64,000 nt of DNA from an uncultured Bacilli bacterium (GTDB lineage Bacteria; Bacillota_I; Bacilli_A; RF39; UBA660). Below the pieces are notes generated by a model. The model ran no database searches and was not told where the DNA came from. It saw nothing but the letters and a program-made list of their open reading frames with translations. Positions 34,121 through 42,713 of the stretch are shown here, piece by piece (positions within the stretch are counted from its first letter, which is position 1; each line of letters begins with the position of its first letter). A program made the translations under genes and the position numbers. Where the stretch lies: NCBI GenBank assembly GCA_958413985.1, contig CATYVZ010000001.1:62001-126000 (forward strand), in the 5' to 3' direction.

Positions 34121-35491
34121 ATGAAAAGAAAATTAAATAAAAAAGGTAAGATTGCTTTAATTTGTTTATTTTTAGTCTTAATAAGTATTATTTCGATTAT
34201 TTTTATCAAAGCTGATAATGTAACTGAAAATCATATTTTAGAAAGTACAGATCGTTATGATCTAAAAATTGACTATCCTAATTTTACAAATAAAAAAATT
34301 GAAGAAAAAGTCATGGCCTACATCGATAAACAAAAACAAGAATTTATGAACGTAGTTGAAAATTCAAAAAATATTGAAATATCAAGTAAATATGATTTTA
34401 ATTTAAACGTTACTAGCAGTGAAAGAAACAATATTACTTACGTTAATATCTTAACTTACTCATATACTGGTGGAGCCCATTATATTAGGGATGATTATAG
34501 CTTATATTGGGACGATGATACTAAAGAATTTGTCGATCTAAAATTCTTTTTTACCGATGAAGAAACTTTTAAGGAAATGGCTAATTTAGCTTATTATTAT
34601 GTCTTAAATTTAGGTAAAGAAGAAAATAGAAATTTTGATCAATTATGGGTAAAAAGAGGTACAGCACCGACTATCGATAATTACCGCCATTTTAAATTTA
34701 CAGATAATGGCTTAGAAATTATGTTCCCACCTTATCAAGTAGCTTCTTGGGCCGACGGTCAAATCAATATTACTATTCCTTATGAAGATATTAATAAGTA
34801 TTTAAAGCAAGAATATCGTGATACCACTAAAGATGAAACCGTAGTTAAAGAGATGCCACAAATTCGCGATTTATCGCAATTTAAGGATAAAAAATTAATT
34901 GCTTTTACTTTTGATGATGGACCAAGCACCAACAATACCAATTTATTATTAGATAATTTAGATAAATATAATGCTCGAGTTACGTTCTTTGTTTTAGGAA
35001 GTAGAGTCGATAGTAACAAAGAAGTTATAAAAAGAGCTTACTTACAAGGTAACGATATCGGTAGCCATACTTATAATCACCGCAATTTAAATTTATTAAA
35101 CGATGCGGAAATTATTGCAGAAGTAAGCAAAACTAATGAAAAAGTAAAAGAAATCATCGGTATTTATCCTACTTTATTACGTCCACCATATGGTAATTTA
35201 ACTAACCATAGTAAAGAGTTAGTTAATATGAATATTATTTTGTGGGATATTGATCCATTAGACTGGAAATATAAAAAGAAAAATAGAGTAGCTGAAGAAA
35301 TAATCGAACATGCTCATGATGGCGCTATTATTCTATTGCATGATATTTATAAAAGTTCAGTCGAAGGTGCTTTATTAGCAATGGAAGAACTTGAAAAACA
35401 AGGATATGCTTTTGTAACAATCACGGAAATGGCTCAACTAAGAGGAATCGATTTAGATTATCAAACTTCATATTTTAACATGAAAAAATAA
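34121..35491 (+). CDS. PdaC-like polysaccharide deacetylase
   Basis: Membrane-anchored CE4 deacetylase acting on peptidoglycan. 456 aa: one N-terminal membrane helix, an extracellular DUF4163/DUF3298 (RsiV-like) region (about residues 40-240, with YTGGAH), then the NodB domain with TFDDGPS (catalytic Asp and metal Asp), the metal His pair in SHTYNH, RPPYG, and the terminal LLHD. This domain order is that of Bacillus PdaC. The start at 34121 has GGAAG upstream. Confidence 0.9.
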   Translation: MKRKLNKKGKIALICLFLVLISIISIIFIKADNVTENHILESTDRYDLKIDYPNFTNKKIEEKVMAYIDKQKQEFMNVVENSKNIEISSKYDFNLNVTSSERNNITYVNILTYSYTGGAHYIRDDYSLYWDDDTKEFVDLKFFFTDEETFKEMANLAYYYVLNLGKEENRNFDQLWVKRGTAPTIDNYRHFKFTDNGLEIMFPPYQVASWADGQINITIPYEDINKYLKQEYRDTTKDETVVKEMPQIRDLSQFKDKKLIAFTFDDGPSTNNTNLLLDNLDKYNARVTFFVLGSRVDSNKEVIKRAYLQGNDIGSHTYNHRNLNLLNDAEIIAEVSKTNEKVKEIIGIYPTLLRPPYGNLTNHSKELVNMNIILWDIDPLDWKYKKKNRVAEEIIEHAHDGAIILLHDIYKSSVEGALLAMEELEKQGYAFVTITEMAQLRGIDLDYQTSYFNMKK

Positions 35492-35525
35492 TATTTTAAT
35501 CAAAACAATTATAGTAGTACATTAA

Positions 35526-35551
35526 AAAACCTATCCTAACCGATAGGTTTT
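35526..35551. terminator. Bidirectional terminator
   Basis: AAAACCTATC (35526-35535) pairs with GATAGGTTTT (35542-35551); serves the convergent deacetylase and oxidoreductase genes. Confidence 0.85.
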
Positions 35552-35557
35552 CAAAAT

Positions 35558-36985
35558 TTATTTTGAATTTTTATTTAATTTTATGCTATAACGACTAGGT
35601 CCTTCTATACAATTTCCATCTAAATCAAACCTAGAGCCATGACATGGACAATCCCAAGTTTTTTCAAACTCGTTAAAGATTAAGCTACATTTTAAATGTG
35701 GACATTTGTTATATACAATATGTTTCTTGTTGTTTTCATCGATATAAATAGCGATATCTTTACCATCTTTTTTAGTAAAATATAATTTTTCTTGATACCA
35801 ACTTTTGTCTTTAATTATTTTATTGACAGTAAAACTTTTACCATTTCTTATTATTTCAACTAGTGTATTTTTAAAAGAATTTAAAGATTTGTGCCGTTTT
35901 AAAGAAAATAGCTCGATAAATTCATTAGGTCGATTTAAAACGATATCACTTAAAATTTTACCAGCTAATGTTCCATTAGTCATTCCCCAAGTATTATAAC
36001 CGGTTCCAATTAATAGATCATCGGTTATTTTACTTATGATTGGTAAACTATCGACCGTTATAATATCTTGATTAGACCAAATATAGTCGATTTTTCCAAG
36101 TTTTTTGGTTTGGTTAATTAAATTGTTAAAGTTATCTTTTTCATCATTTTTAGTTGAAATAGGATGAGAACTATTTAGATAAATCATATTATCAAGATGA
36201 TAGCGAAGTGAGGTAGTTGGTATTTTAGTTGTAATCATCGACATTTTTCGATTTTTGTTTTTAATAGTAGCAATATAAGATTTCTCTAAATGACATTTAA
36301 TAGGGAAGATAAGCGGAAAGATGAAAAACGGATAATGACAAGCCAAGATAACTTTTTTAGCTTTTATTTGATATTTTTCAGTCAAACAAATATAGCTTTC
36401 TTCTTTTTTTATTTCGATAATATTTGTTTTTTCATAGATTTCAACTTTGTTTTTCAAAAGGATTTCTTTTAATTTCATCAAATATTTTAGAGGATGAAAT
36501 ACATATGTATCATCAACTGCGATCGCTTTGTTATAATCTTTAACCTCGACACCAAACTTTTCTAATAATTCCTTTTCTTGTTTTAATTTACTTAATTCTT
36601 TTTCATCTTTACTATAAACAAAGGACTTAACCTGTTCTAAATCGCAATCGATATTTTCTTTCTTAATAATATTGGTTAATATTGCAATAGCTTCTAATTG
36701 TGATTTTAGATATTTTTTACTAGTTTTTTCATCAATTTCTTGTTTTAGTTTAGTATAAATGAGCTCCTGTAAATAAGTTATTTTACCAGTTGTTTTAGAT
36801 GTGACACCACTACCTATTTCATTTCTTTCAACGACGACTATTTTTAAATTATGATCAATCAAATGATAAGCCGTGCTTAAACCAGTTATTCCAGCTCCAA
36901 TTATTAAAACATCACAACTGATATCTTTATCTAAAGTTGTTATACTGTTAGAAAAATCTTTTAACCAAATACTTTTCTTTTGCAT
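35558..36985 (-). CDS. FAD-dependent oxidoreductase with C-terminal Rieske domain
   Basis: 475 aa. The N-terminus is a DadA-type FAD fold (VLIIGAGITGLSTAYHL, then VVVERNEIGSGVTSKTTG). The last 90 residues form a Rieske 2Fe-2S domain with CPHLKC and CPCHGSRF, supplying two Cys and two His ligands. This fusion is widespread in Bacillota but its substrate is not established. GGTGAT precedes the start. Convergent with the deacetylase. Confidence 0.88.
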   Translation of the reverse strand: MQKKSIWLKDFSNSITTLDKDISCDVLIIGAGITGLSTAYHLIDHNLKIVVVERNEIGSGVTSKTTGKITYLQELIYTKLKQEIDEKTSKKYLKSQLEAIAILTNIIKKENIDCDLEQVKSFVYSKDEKELSKLKQEKELLEKFGVEVKDYNKAIAVDDTYVFHPLKYLMKLKEILLKNKVEIYEKTNIIEIKKEESYICLTEKYQIKAKKVILACHYPFFIFPLIFPIKCHLEKSYIATIKNKNRKMSMITTKIPTTSLRYHLDNMIYLNSSHPISTKNDEKDNFNNLINQTKKLGKIDYIWSNQDIITVDSLPIISKITDDLLIGTGYNTWGMTNGTLAGKILSDIVLNRPNEFIELFSLKRHKSLNSFKNTLVEIIRNGKSFTVNKIIKDKSWYQEKLYFTKKDGKDIAIYIDENNKKHIVYNKCPHLKCSLIFNEFEKTWDCPCHGSRFDLDGNCIEGPSRYSIKLNKNSK

Positions 36986-37038
36986 TATGTGATCACCATT
37001 AATAATATGGTTAAAAAAAGAAAAATTACAAGATAAAA

Positions 37039-38247
37039 TTATTGATCTTGTAATTGTTTTAATTTATCATTAATATTTTTTAAAGTTGCTTCATATTTAC
37101 TAGTTGTCTTAGGAATGTAGTATTTTTTATTCTTTAATTTATCTGGTAAGTATTGTTGTTTAACAAAAGCATTAGGATAGTTATGAGGGTATAAATATTC
37201 CTTTGAAGTTGTTTTAATATGATCAGGAACATTGCCAGTATTACCACTTCTAATATCGTTTAAAGCAGCATCGATTGCCATTATAGCTGAATTAGATTTA
37301 GGTGATAGAGCTAATTCGATAACTATATTAGCCAGTGGAATTCTAGCTTCAGGCAAACCTAAACGTTCACAAGCATTGATAGCGGCATCGACTTTAGGTC
37401 CCATCGAAGGATTAGCTAAACCAATATCTTCATAAGCAATAACTGACATTCTTCTATAAATACTATCTAGATCTTCAGCTTCGATCAACCGAGCTAAATA
37501 ATGTAAACTAGCATTAACATCGCTACCTCTTATCGATTTTTGGAAAGCTGACAAAACATCATAATGTCCATCTTCGTCCTTATCGTGAAAGAAGACAGGT
37601 TTATTATTTATTTTTTGTATTTGTTTTATAGTAACGTTTTTATCATTAGTTGAATAATAGGCAATCTCTAGAAGATTATAAGCATATCTTAGATCACCAC
37701 CAGATAATTTGACGATATATTTTAGGCTTTCTTCGTCGATTTTAATATTTTCTAAATAAGTACTACCTCTTTTTAGTGCCTTTAATATATCTTCATCATT
37801 TAATTCTTTTAGTTCAAATATTTGACAACGACTTCTAATCGCTGGGTTGATCTTATGATAAGGATTAGAAGTAGTTAGACCGATCAAAGTAATCAAACCA
37901 TTTTCTAGATACGGTAACAATAGATCTTGTTTATCTTTATTTAAGCGATGAATTTCATCCATAATAATAATTAAACCGTCGTTTTCTTTGGCTTCAATTA
38001 TAGCAAGATCAAAGTCTTTTTTATTATTGATAACAGCATTTAAAGAAATATATTTAAAGTTTAATTCGTTAACTATTGCATTGGCAATACTAGTTTTGCC
38101 AATTCCTGGTTTACCATATAATATCATCGAAAAAATTCGTTTATTTTTAATTAAATTAGATAAGATTTTATCATTTCCGATCAAATGTTGTTGTCCTACA
38201 ACTTCTGTTAATTTTTTAGGTCTTAAGATTAAAGATAATGGTTCCAT
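37039..38247 (-). CDS. rarA: Replication-associated recombination ATPase RarA (MgsA)
   Basis: AAA+ clamp-loader-like protein acting at stalled forks. 402 aa with Walker A GKPGIGKTS, Walker B IIIMDEIHR, sensor 1 GLTTSNP and the C-terminal tetramerisation domain with YEDIGLANP. AGGTGA precedes the start. Confidence 0.95.
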   Translation of the reverse strand: MEPLSLILRPKKLTEVVGQQHLIGNDKILSNLIKNKRIFSMILYGKPGIGKTSIANAIVNELNFKYISLNAVINNKKDFDLAIIEAKENDGLIIIMDEIHRLNKDKQDLLLPYLENGLITLIGLTTSNPYHKINPAIRSRCQIFELKELNDEDILKALKRGSTYLENIKIDEESLKYIVKLSGGDLRYAYNLLEIAYYSTNDKNVTIKQIQKINNKPVFFHDKDEDGHYDVLSAFQKSIRGSDVNASLHYLARLIEAEDLDSIYRRMSVIAYEDIGLANPSMGPKVDAAINACERLGLPEARIPLANIVIELALSPKSNSAIMAIDAALNDIRSGNTGNVPDHIKTTSKEYLYPHNYPNAFVKQQYLPDKLKNKKYYIPKTTSKYEATLKNINDKLKQLQDQ

Positions 38248-38325
38248 TTTAGTTCACCTCATATCTATTTTATCAAAAAATAATAAAAATTGACATAGTA
38301 TGGTATAATTAAATAGGTGAATAAA

Positions 38326-39231
38326 ATGAAATTTAGATCAAACACAGATGAATTTAACGATAAAGCCTTAGAATTCAAAACATATTTATTAATCGATAAA
38401 AAATATAGCAACGAGACAATCGATTCTTATATGAATGATTTATATAAATATTATGAATATATCAAGCAAAAAAATTTGAAGATCGACAATATTAAAAGAA
38501 AAGACATTATGGAATATACAAAGTATTTAAGACAAAAACAACTTTCAACTAATTCTATCAATCATAATATATCTGTTTTAAGAACATTTTATAAATTTTT
38601 GGTGGTTTCGAATCGTTTTGTAACCGATCCGATCGATTATTTAGAAGTTCCTAAACTAAGAAAAACGTTACCTAAGGTTTTATCTTATGAAGAAGTTCAG
38701 TCGTTATTAGATATTGATCTAACAAATAAATATAGCTATCGCAATAAAGCAATGTTGGAGCTTATGTATGCGACAGGCCTAAGAGTTAGTGAATTAGTTA
38801 ATCTTAAAGTTAACGATATCGATTTAGAGATGGATTTAATCAGAACGATCGGCAAAGGGAGTAAGGAAAGAATAATACCGATAGGTGATTATGCTGTTTA
38901 TTTTGTTAAACTATATATAAATGAATATCGAAAACAACTTCTAAAAGAAAATACTGATTATGTTTTTTTGAATAACCATGGTAAAAGATTATCTAGACAA
39001 AGTTTTTATAAATTAGTTAAAGAGTTAGCTATTAAAAAAAATATTAAAACTGAATTCTCACCACACACTTTAAGACATTCTTTTGCCACCCATTTATTAG
39101 ATAGGGGAGCTGATATCGTGAGCATCAAAGAAATGCTTGGTCATAGTTCGTTGTCGACAACACAAATATATACTCATATTTCTAATCAAAAATTAAAAGA
39201 TGAATATGGAAAATTTCATCCTCACGGTTGA
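38326..39231 (+). CDS. xerD: Tyrosine recombinase XerD-like
   Basis: Chromosome dimer resolution. 301 aa with the SAM-like N-terminal domain and full catalytic set: Arg in ATGLRVSEL, Lys in GKGSKER, His-x-x-Arg in HTLRHSFATHLL, His in LGHSS and nucleophile Tyr in TQIYTH. Start 38326 after AGGTGA. An extended -10 (TGGTATAAT, 38301-38309) lies 17 bases before it. Near-identical length to XerD; XerC cannot be excluded. It overlaps alkD. Confidence 0.9.
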   Translation: MKFRSNTDEFNDKALEFKTYLLIDKKYSNETIDSYMNDLYKYYEYIKQKNLKIDNIKRKDIMEYTKYLRQKQLSTNSINHNISVLRTFYKFLVVSNRFVTDPIDYLEVPKLRKTLPKVLSYEEVQSLLDIDLTNKYSYRNKAMLELMYATGLRVSELVNLKVNDIDLEMDLIRTIGKGSKERIIPIGDYAVYFVKLYINEYRKQLLKENTDYVFLNNHGKRLSRQSFYKLVKELAIKKNIKTEFSPHTLRHSFATHLLDRGADIVSIKEMLGHSSLSTTQIYTHISNQKLKDEYGKFHPHG

Positions 39232-39913
39232 TTTTAATAAAGATTATAGTAAATTTATTGAGTATTTATTTAGTTTAAAAGATGATGAATATCGAAAGTT
39301 TAATCAGAAAATAGTTAAAACTGACAATATTTTAGGTATTAGATTACCTATTTTAAAAACAATCGCTAAAACTATCAGTAAAAGAGATTATTTAAGTTTT
39401 ATCAAAAATAATCAACACCGATATTATGAAGAAATAATGCTACATGGTCTAGTGATAACTTATTTAAAAATTGATTTTGATCAAACAATAAAATTATTTG
39501 ATGATTATATTAAATTTATCGATTCTTGGGCTACCTGTGATTCTGTGGTCATGAATTATAAAATTGTCAAATTAAATTTAGATGCTTGTTTATTAAAAAT
39601 TAAAGAATATTTAAAAAATGATCAGCCGTATATTAAAAGAGTAGGAATTGTGCTGTTATTTTACTATTTAAACGATAATTATATCGATGAAGTATTCAAG
39701 CTAGCTGATTCTATTAAGACAGAAGAATACTACGTTAAAATGGCTAATGCTTGGTTAATTTCGATATGTTTAGTCAAATACTATGATAAAACTGTCGCAT
39801 TTTTAAAAAGATGCCATTTAGATGATTGGACTTATAATAAAGCAATCCAAAAAGCGATAGAATCTTATCGAATTAAAGATAAAGATAGTTTAAGAAAAAT
39901 GAAAAGAAAATAG
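39200..39913 (+). CDS. AlkD-like DNA alkylation repair protein
   Basis: 237-aa all-helical HEAT-like DNA glycosylase family member: GIRLPILKTIAK, EEIMLHGLVI and the FIDSWATCDSV block with the conserved Trp/Asp of AlkD. The frame starts within the end of xerD (32-base overlap); ATG 39206 is an alternative. Ends in a terminator. Confidence 0.88.
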   Translation: MNMENFILTVDFNKDYSKFIEYLFSLKDDEYRKFNQKIVKTDNILGIRLPILKTIAKTISKRDYLSFIKNNQHRYYEEIMLHGLVITYLKIDFDQTIKLFDDYIKFIDSWATCDSVVMNYKIVKLNLDACLLKIKEYLKNDQPYIKRVGIVLLFYYLNDNYIDEVFKLADSIKTEEYYVKMANAWLISICLVKYYDKTVAFLKRCHLDDWTYNKAIQKAIESYRIKDKDSLRKMKRK

Positions 39914-39923
39914 ATTTTTACTT

Positions 39924-39949
39924 AAAAATACTAGAAATAGTATTTTTTT
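39924..39949 (+). terminator. Terminator after the alkD-like gene
   Basis: AAATACTA (39926-39933), GAAA loop, TAGTATTT (39938-39945), then T residues. Confidence 0.85.
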
Positions 39950-39977
39950 CAATTCATATAATTTTATAGGTGAGTAT

Positions 39978-40361
39978 ATGAATAATGTCAATATGGGTTT
40001 TATTTTAACAATTATAGCTGGATTGTCAACGATGTTGGGAACAGTACTTATTTTTATCAAGCAAAAAAACGAAAATATTATTATTGCTTCATTAAGTTTT
40101 GCTGCTGGCGTTATGTTGACAGTTTCGATAACTGATTTAATTCCAGAATCTTATGCTTTATTAACTAATTTGTTTCCTAAGTTTCCAGCGGTTATTTATA
40201 TGCTGATTTTTATCGTATGTGGTATTTTATTTTCGATGTTGATCGATAAGTATATTCCAACGACAAATAACGGTAGTAATTTATATCGTGTTGGCATTAT
40301 ATCGATGTTAGCGATAATTATCCATAATATTCCTGATGATTGTTATCGATATGGAAAGTAG
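39978..40361 (+). pseudogene. ZIP metal transporter, 5' fragment (interrupted)
   Basis: 127 codons. The first 119 encode the first membrane helices of a ZIP/ZupT-type divalent-metal transporter up to the HNIP of its first HNxPEG metal-binding motif; then DDCYRYGK and a stop come from the inserted element. The rest of the gene continues at 44296. Joining 39978-40336 to 44296-44683 gives 747 bases, 249 codons including the stop, in frame, with ...HNIPEGIATFMA... at the joint. AGGTGAG precedes the start. Unless the element excises, the transporter should be inactive. Confidence 0.88.
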
Positions 40362-40443
40362 TTTTAAAATATATCCTTAATTATAGTTGATATTTATTGC
40401 AAATCAGAATAATTAGTTTTATAATATTCACGTGGTGATAAAT

Positions 40444-41475
40444 ATGGCTAAATTAATTGATTGTAATAATGATTATCAAAAGGAAATATTAAAGGAAGCA
40501 GCTCTTGCTTTAAAAAATGGGAAATTGGTCTTATTTCCAACCGAAACAGTTTATGGCATTGGGGCTAATGGTTTAGATGCAAAGGCAGTAAATAGTATCT
40601 TTATTGCTAAAGGAAGGGCTCAAGATAACCCTTTAATTCTACATGTTGCTAATAAGGAAATGATCGATATGATCGCTAAGGATATATCAACTTTAGAAAG
40701 AAAATTAATCGATATATTTTTTCCAGGACCATTAACTATTATTTTAAAAAAGAAAGATATTGTTCCTAACAATGTAACCGGTGGTCTTGATACTGTTGGA
40801 ATAAGGATGCCTTCTAATCAAATTGCTTTAGATTTAATTAGTCTTGCTAATGTACCGATTGCTGCTCCTTCAGCAAATATTTCAGGTAAGCCTAGCGGAA
40901 CTAAAATAAGCGATATTTATTATGAATTAAATGATAAGGTCGATTATATGATCGATGGAGGAAAAACTAATATTGGAGTTGAATCGACCGTTATAAAAGT
41001 TGAAAATGATACTATTTATATTTTAAGACCTGGCAAAATAACAAAAGAAGATTTAATTAAGGTAACACCTAACGTTTTAGTCGATAATCATGTTCTTCAT
41101 AATATCAAATTAAATGAAAATGATAAAATTATGTCTCCGGGAATGAAATATAGACATTATGCTCCTAATTCTAAATGTTTGTTAATTTATGCTAAGAATA
41201 ATCAAGATTTCATTGATAAAGTAAATGAAATAAAAGCAAAATATAATAACGTAATTGTATTGTGTCGGACAAATAATATTAAATATTTTAATAATGCCAT
41301 TGATATGGGTGAAACTAAAGAGGAAGTTGCTAACAATATTTTCACGTTACTTAGAAAAGTCGATGATTATAAATCGGATTTAGTAATTATTGAAGGCGTA
41401 GACAAAAGTGGTTTGGGTCTAGCTATTATGAATAGATTATTAAGAGCTTGCAGTTATAATTATATTGAGTTATAA
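40444..41475 (+). CDS. L-threonylcarbamoyladenylate synthase (Sua5 type)
   Basis: Makes threonylcarbamoyl-AMP for the t6A37 modification of ANN-decoding tRNAs. 343 aa: YrdC domain (FPTETVYGIGANGLD, GRAQDNPLILHV, SANISGKPSGT) followed by the C-terminal Sua5 domain with PGMKYRHYAPN. It lies inside the recombinase element, which is unusual for this usually essential gene; codon style is like the backbone. Start 40444 after GTGGTGA. A convergent terminator separates it from the S66 gene. Confidence 0.93.
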   Translation: MAKLIDCNNDYQKEILKEAALALKNGKLVLFPTETVYGIGANGLDAKAVNSIFIAKGRAQDNPLILHVANKEMIDMIAKDISTLERKLIDIFFPGPLTIILKKKDIVPNNVTGGLDTVGIRMPSNQIALDLISLANVPIAAPSANISGKPSGTKISDIYYELNDKVDYMIDGGKTNIGVESTVIKVENDTIYILRPGKITKEDLIKVTPNVLVDNHVLHNIKLNENDKIMSPGMKYRHYAPNSKCLLIYAKNNQDFIDKVNEIKAKYNNVIVLCRTNNIKYFNNAIDMGETKEEVANNIFTLLRKVDDYKSDLVIIEGVDKSGLGLAIMNRLLRACSYNYIEL

Positions 41476-41493
41476 AGTATTATTTAGATTTTA

Positions 41494-41526
41494 AAAAAAC
41501 TACCAACATAATTTTGGTAGTTTTTT
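41494..41526. terminator. Bidirectional terminator inside the element
   Basis: ACTACCAA (41499-41506) pairs with TTGGTAGT (41514-41521), with flanking A and T runs; serves sua5 and the S66 gene. Confidence 0.85.
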
Positions 41527-42418
41527 AAACATTATCTAAAATTTTTATAGTTCCATTATTGGCATTAAATTGGATTTTAGCTCCAACCGGAATAACCATA
41601 TTGCATTTTGTGTGACCAAAATCGCAACATTTTATCATTGGAATATTTGCAAATTTATCTTTGAATACTTGTTCAAAGTAGTCATTATCGATACTGTAAT
41701 TTCCTAGTATTATCCCATTACAATTATTAAATAAATTGTTTCTTATCATATTATCAATAATATTGTTAACATGTTCTTTTGAAACTTCATCACATTCTTC
41801 AAAAAAATAAATTATTTCTTTAGCATTAGGAAGATAATCAGTTCCAATTAGTTTATTAAAACTAATAAGATTACCACCCAATAATATTCCTTGGGCGATG
41901 CCTTTATTTATTGTTTTAAAATTTTGTTTAAATTTATATTCTTTTTTTGAGTTGAAAAACATATCACAAAAGGCTTTTTTATTATAGTTTACATCACCTT
42001 TTAAAAAAGATTTAAAAATACAATGGTGAAATGTAATAAGTCCAGTTTTTTTATATATAGCATTAAGTATGATCGTTAAATCGCTAAGGCCAATAAATAT
42101 TTTTTTAGTATTTTTAATTTTATTATAATTTATTTTATCTAATAGTTCGATCGAATCACTTCCTCCTTTAGAGCTCATTATTATTTTTACATCATTATCA
42201 TCTAACATTTTATTTAAATCGATAATTTTATTTTTGTTTTTATCTTCTTGCCTTTGTTCTTTATTTTCATATATGTAATTTCCTAATTTTACATTTAAAT
42301 TTATTTTTTTAGCATTAAGAATTGACTCCTCGATGTCATTTTTATTTTTTTCTTTCAATAGGCCAGATAGACTAATAACTCCGATGTAATCATTTTTTGA
42401 TAATTGGTTTGGTTTCAT
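41525..42418 (-). CDS. S66-family carboxypeptidase, MccF/LD-carboxypeptidase type
   Basis: 297 aa. The S66 catalytic set is complete: Ser112 in GLSD, Glu207 or Glu208 in FFEECDE, and His269 in DFGHTKC near the C-terminus. The family includes LD-carboxypeptidases (cell-wall tetrapeptide recycling) and MccF, which gives immunity to the peptide-nucleotide antibiotic microcin C. The two cannot be told apart here: cargo on a mobile element favours a resistance role, but this is inference. No signal peptide, so cytoplasmic. AAAGGAAT upstream of the start is a weak ribosome site. Confidence 0.82.
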   Translation of the reverse strand: MKPNQLSKNDYIGVISLSGLLKEKNKNDIEESILNAKKINLNVKLGNYIYENKEQRQEDKNKNKIIDLNKMLDDNDVKIIMSSKGGSDSIELLDKINYNKIKNTKKIFIGLSDLTIILNAIYKKTGLITFHHCIFKSFLKGDVNYNKKAFCDMFFNSKKEYKFKQNFKTINKGIAQGILLGGNLISFNKLIGTDYLPNAKEIIYFFEECDEVSKEHVNNIIDNMIRNNLFNNCNGIILGNYSIDNDYFEQVFKDKFANIPMIKCCDFGHTKCNMVIPVGAKIQFNANNGTIKILDNV

Positions 42419-42584
42419 AAAGTATTCCTTTCATAATTTTATCAATATTATATATCTATATTAACACAAAAAGTGAAAAATCATCAATTAATTATAAAAA
42501 ATAAATTACGTAATATATTTGAATATTAAATATTTTATTACATATTTTTAGATAGATAGTCAAATTGTAAAGAGGGGGAAAATA

Positions 42585-42713
42585 GTGAATAAAAAAAAGA
42601 CTTTAAAATTCAATTTATATTTTAAAGAAAATGGTGAAAGTATTGAAGACTTAATAGTAAAATCTATAATCGATTATTTAAAAGAGGAATATAAATGCTT
42701 AATAACATGGTAA
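42585..42713 (+). CDS. 42-aa protein preceding the recombinase
   Basis: GTG start 7 bases after AGAGGGGG. Lys-rich, with NLYFKENGESIEDLIVKSI as its core, and ends CLITW. Its end overlaps the recombinase start by 19 bases, so translation is coupled. Short ORFs of this kind often sit before large serine recombinase genes; a recombination-directionality role is possible, not shown. Confidence 0.6.
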   Translation: MNKKKTLKFNLYFKENGESIEDLIVKSIIDYLKEEYKCLITW

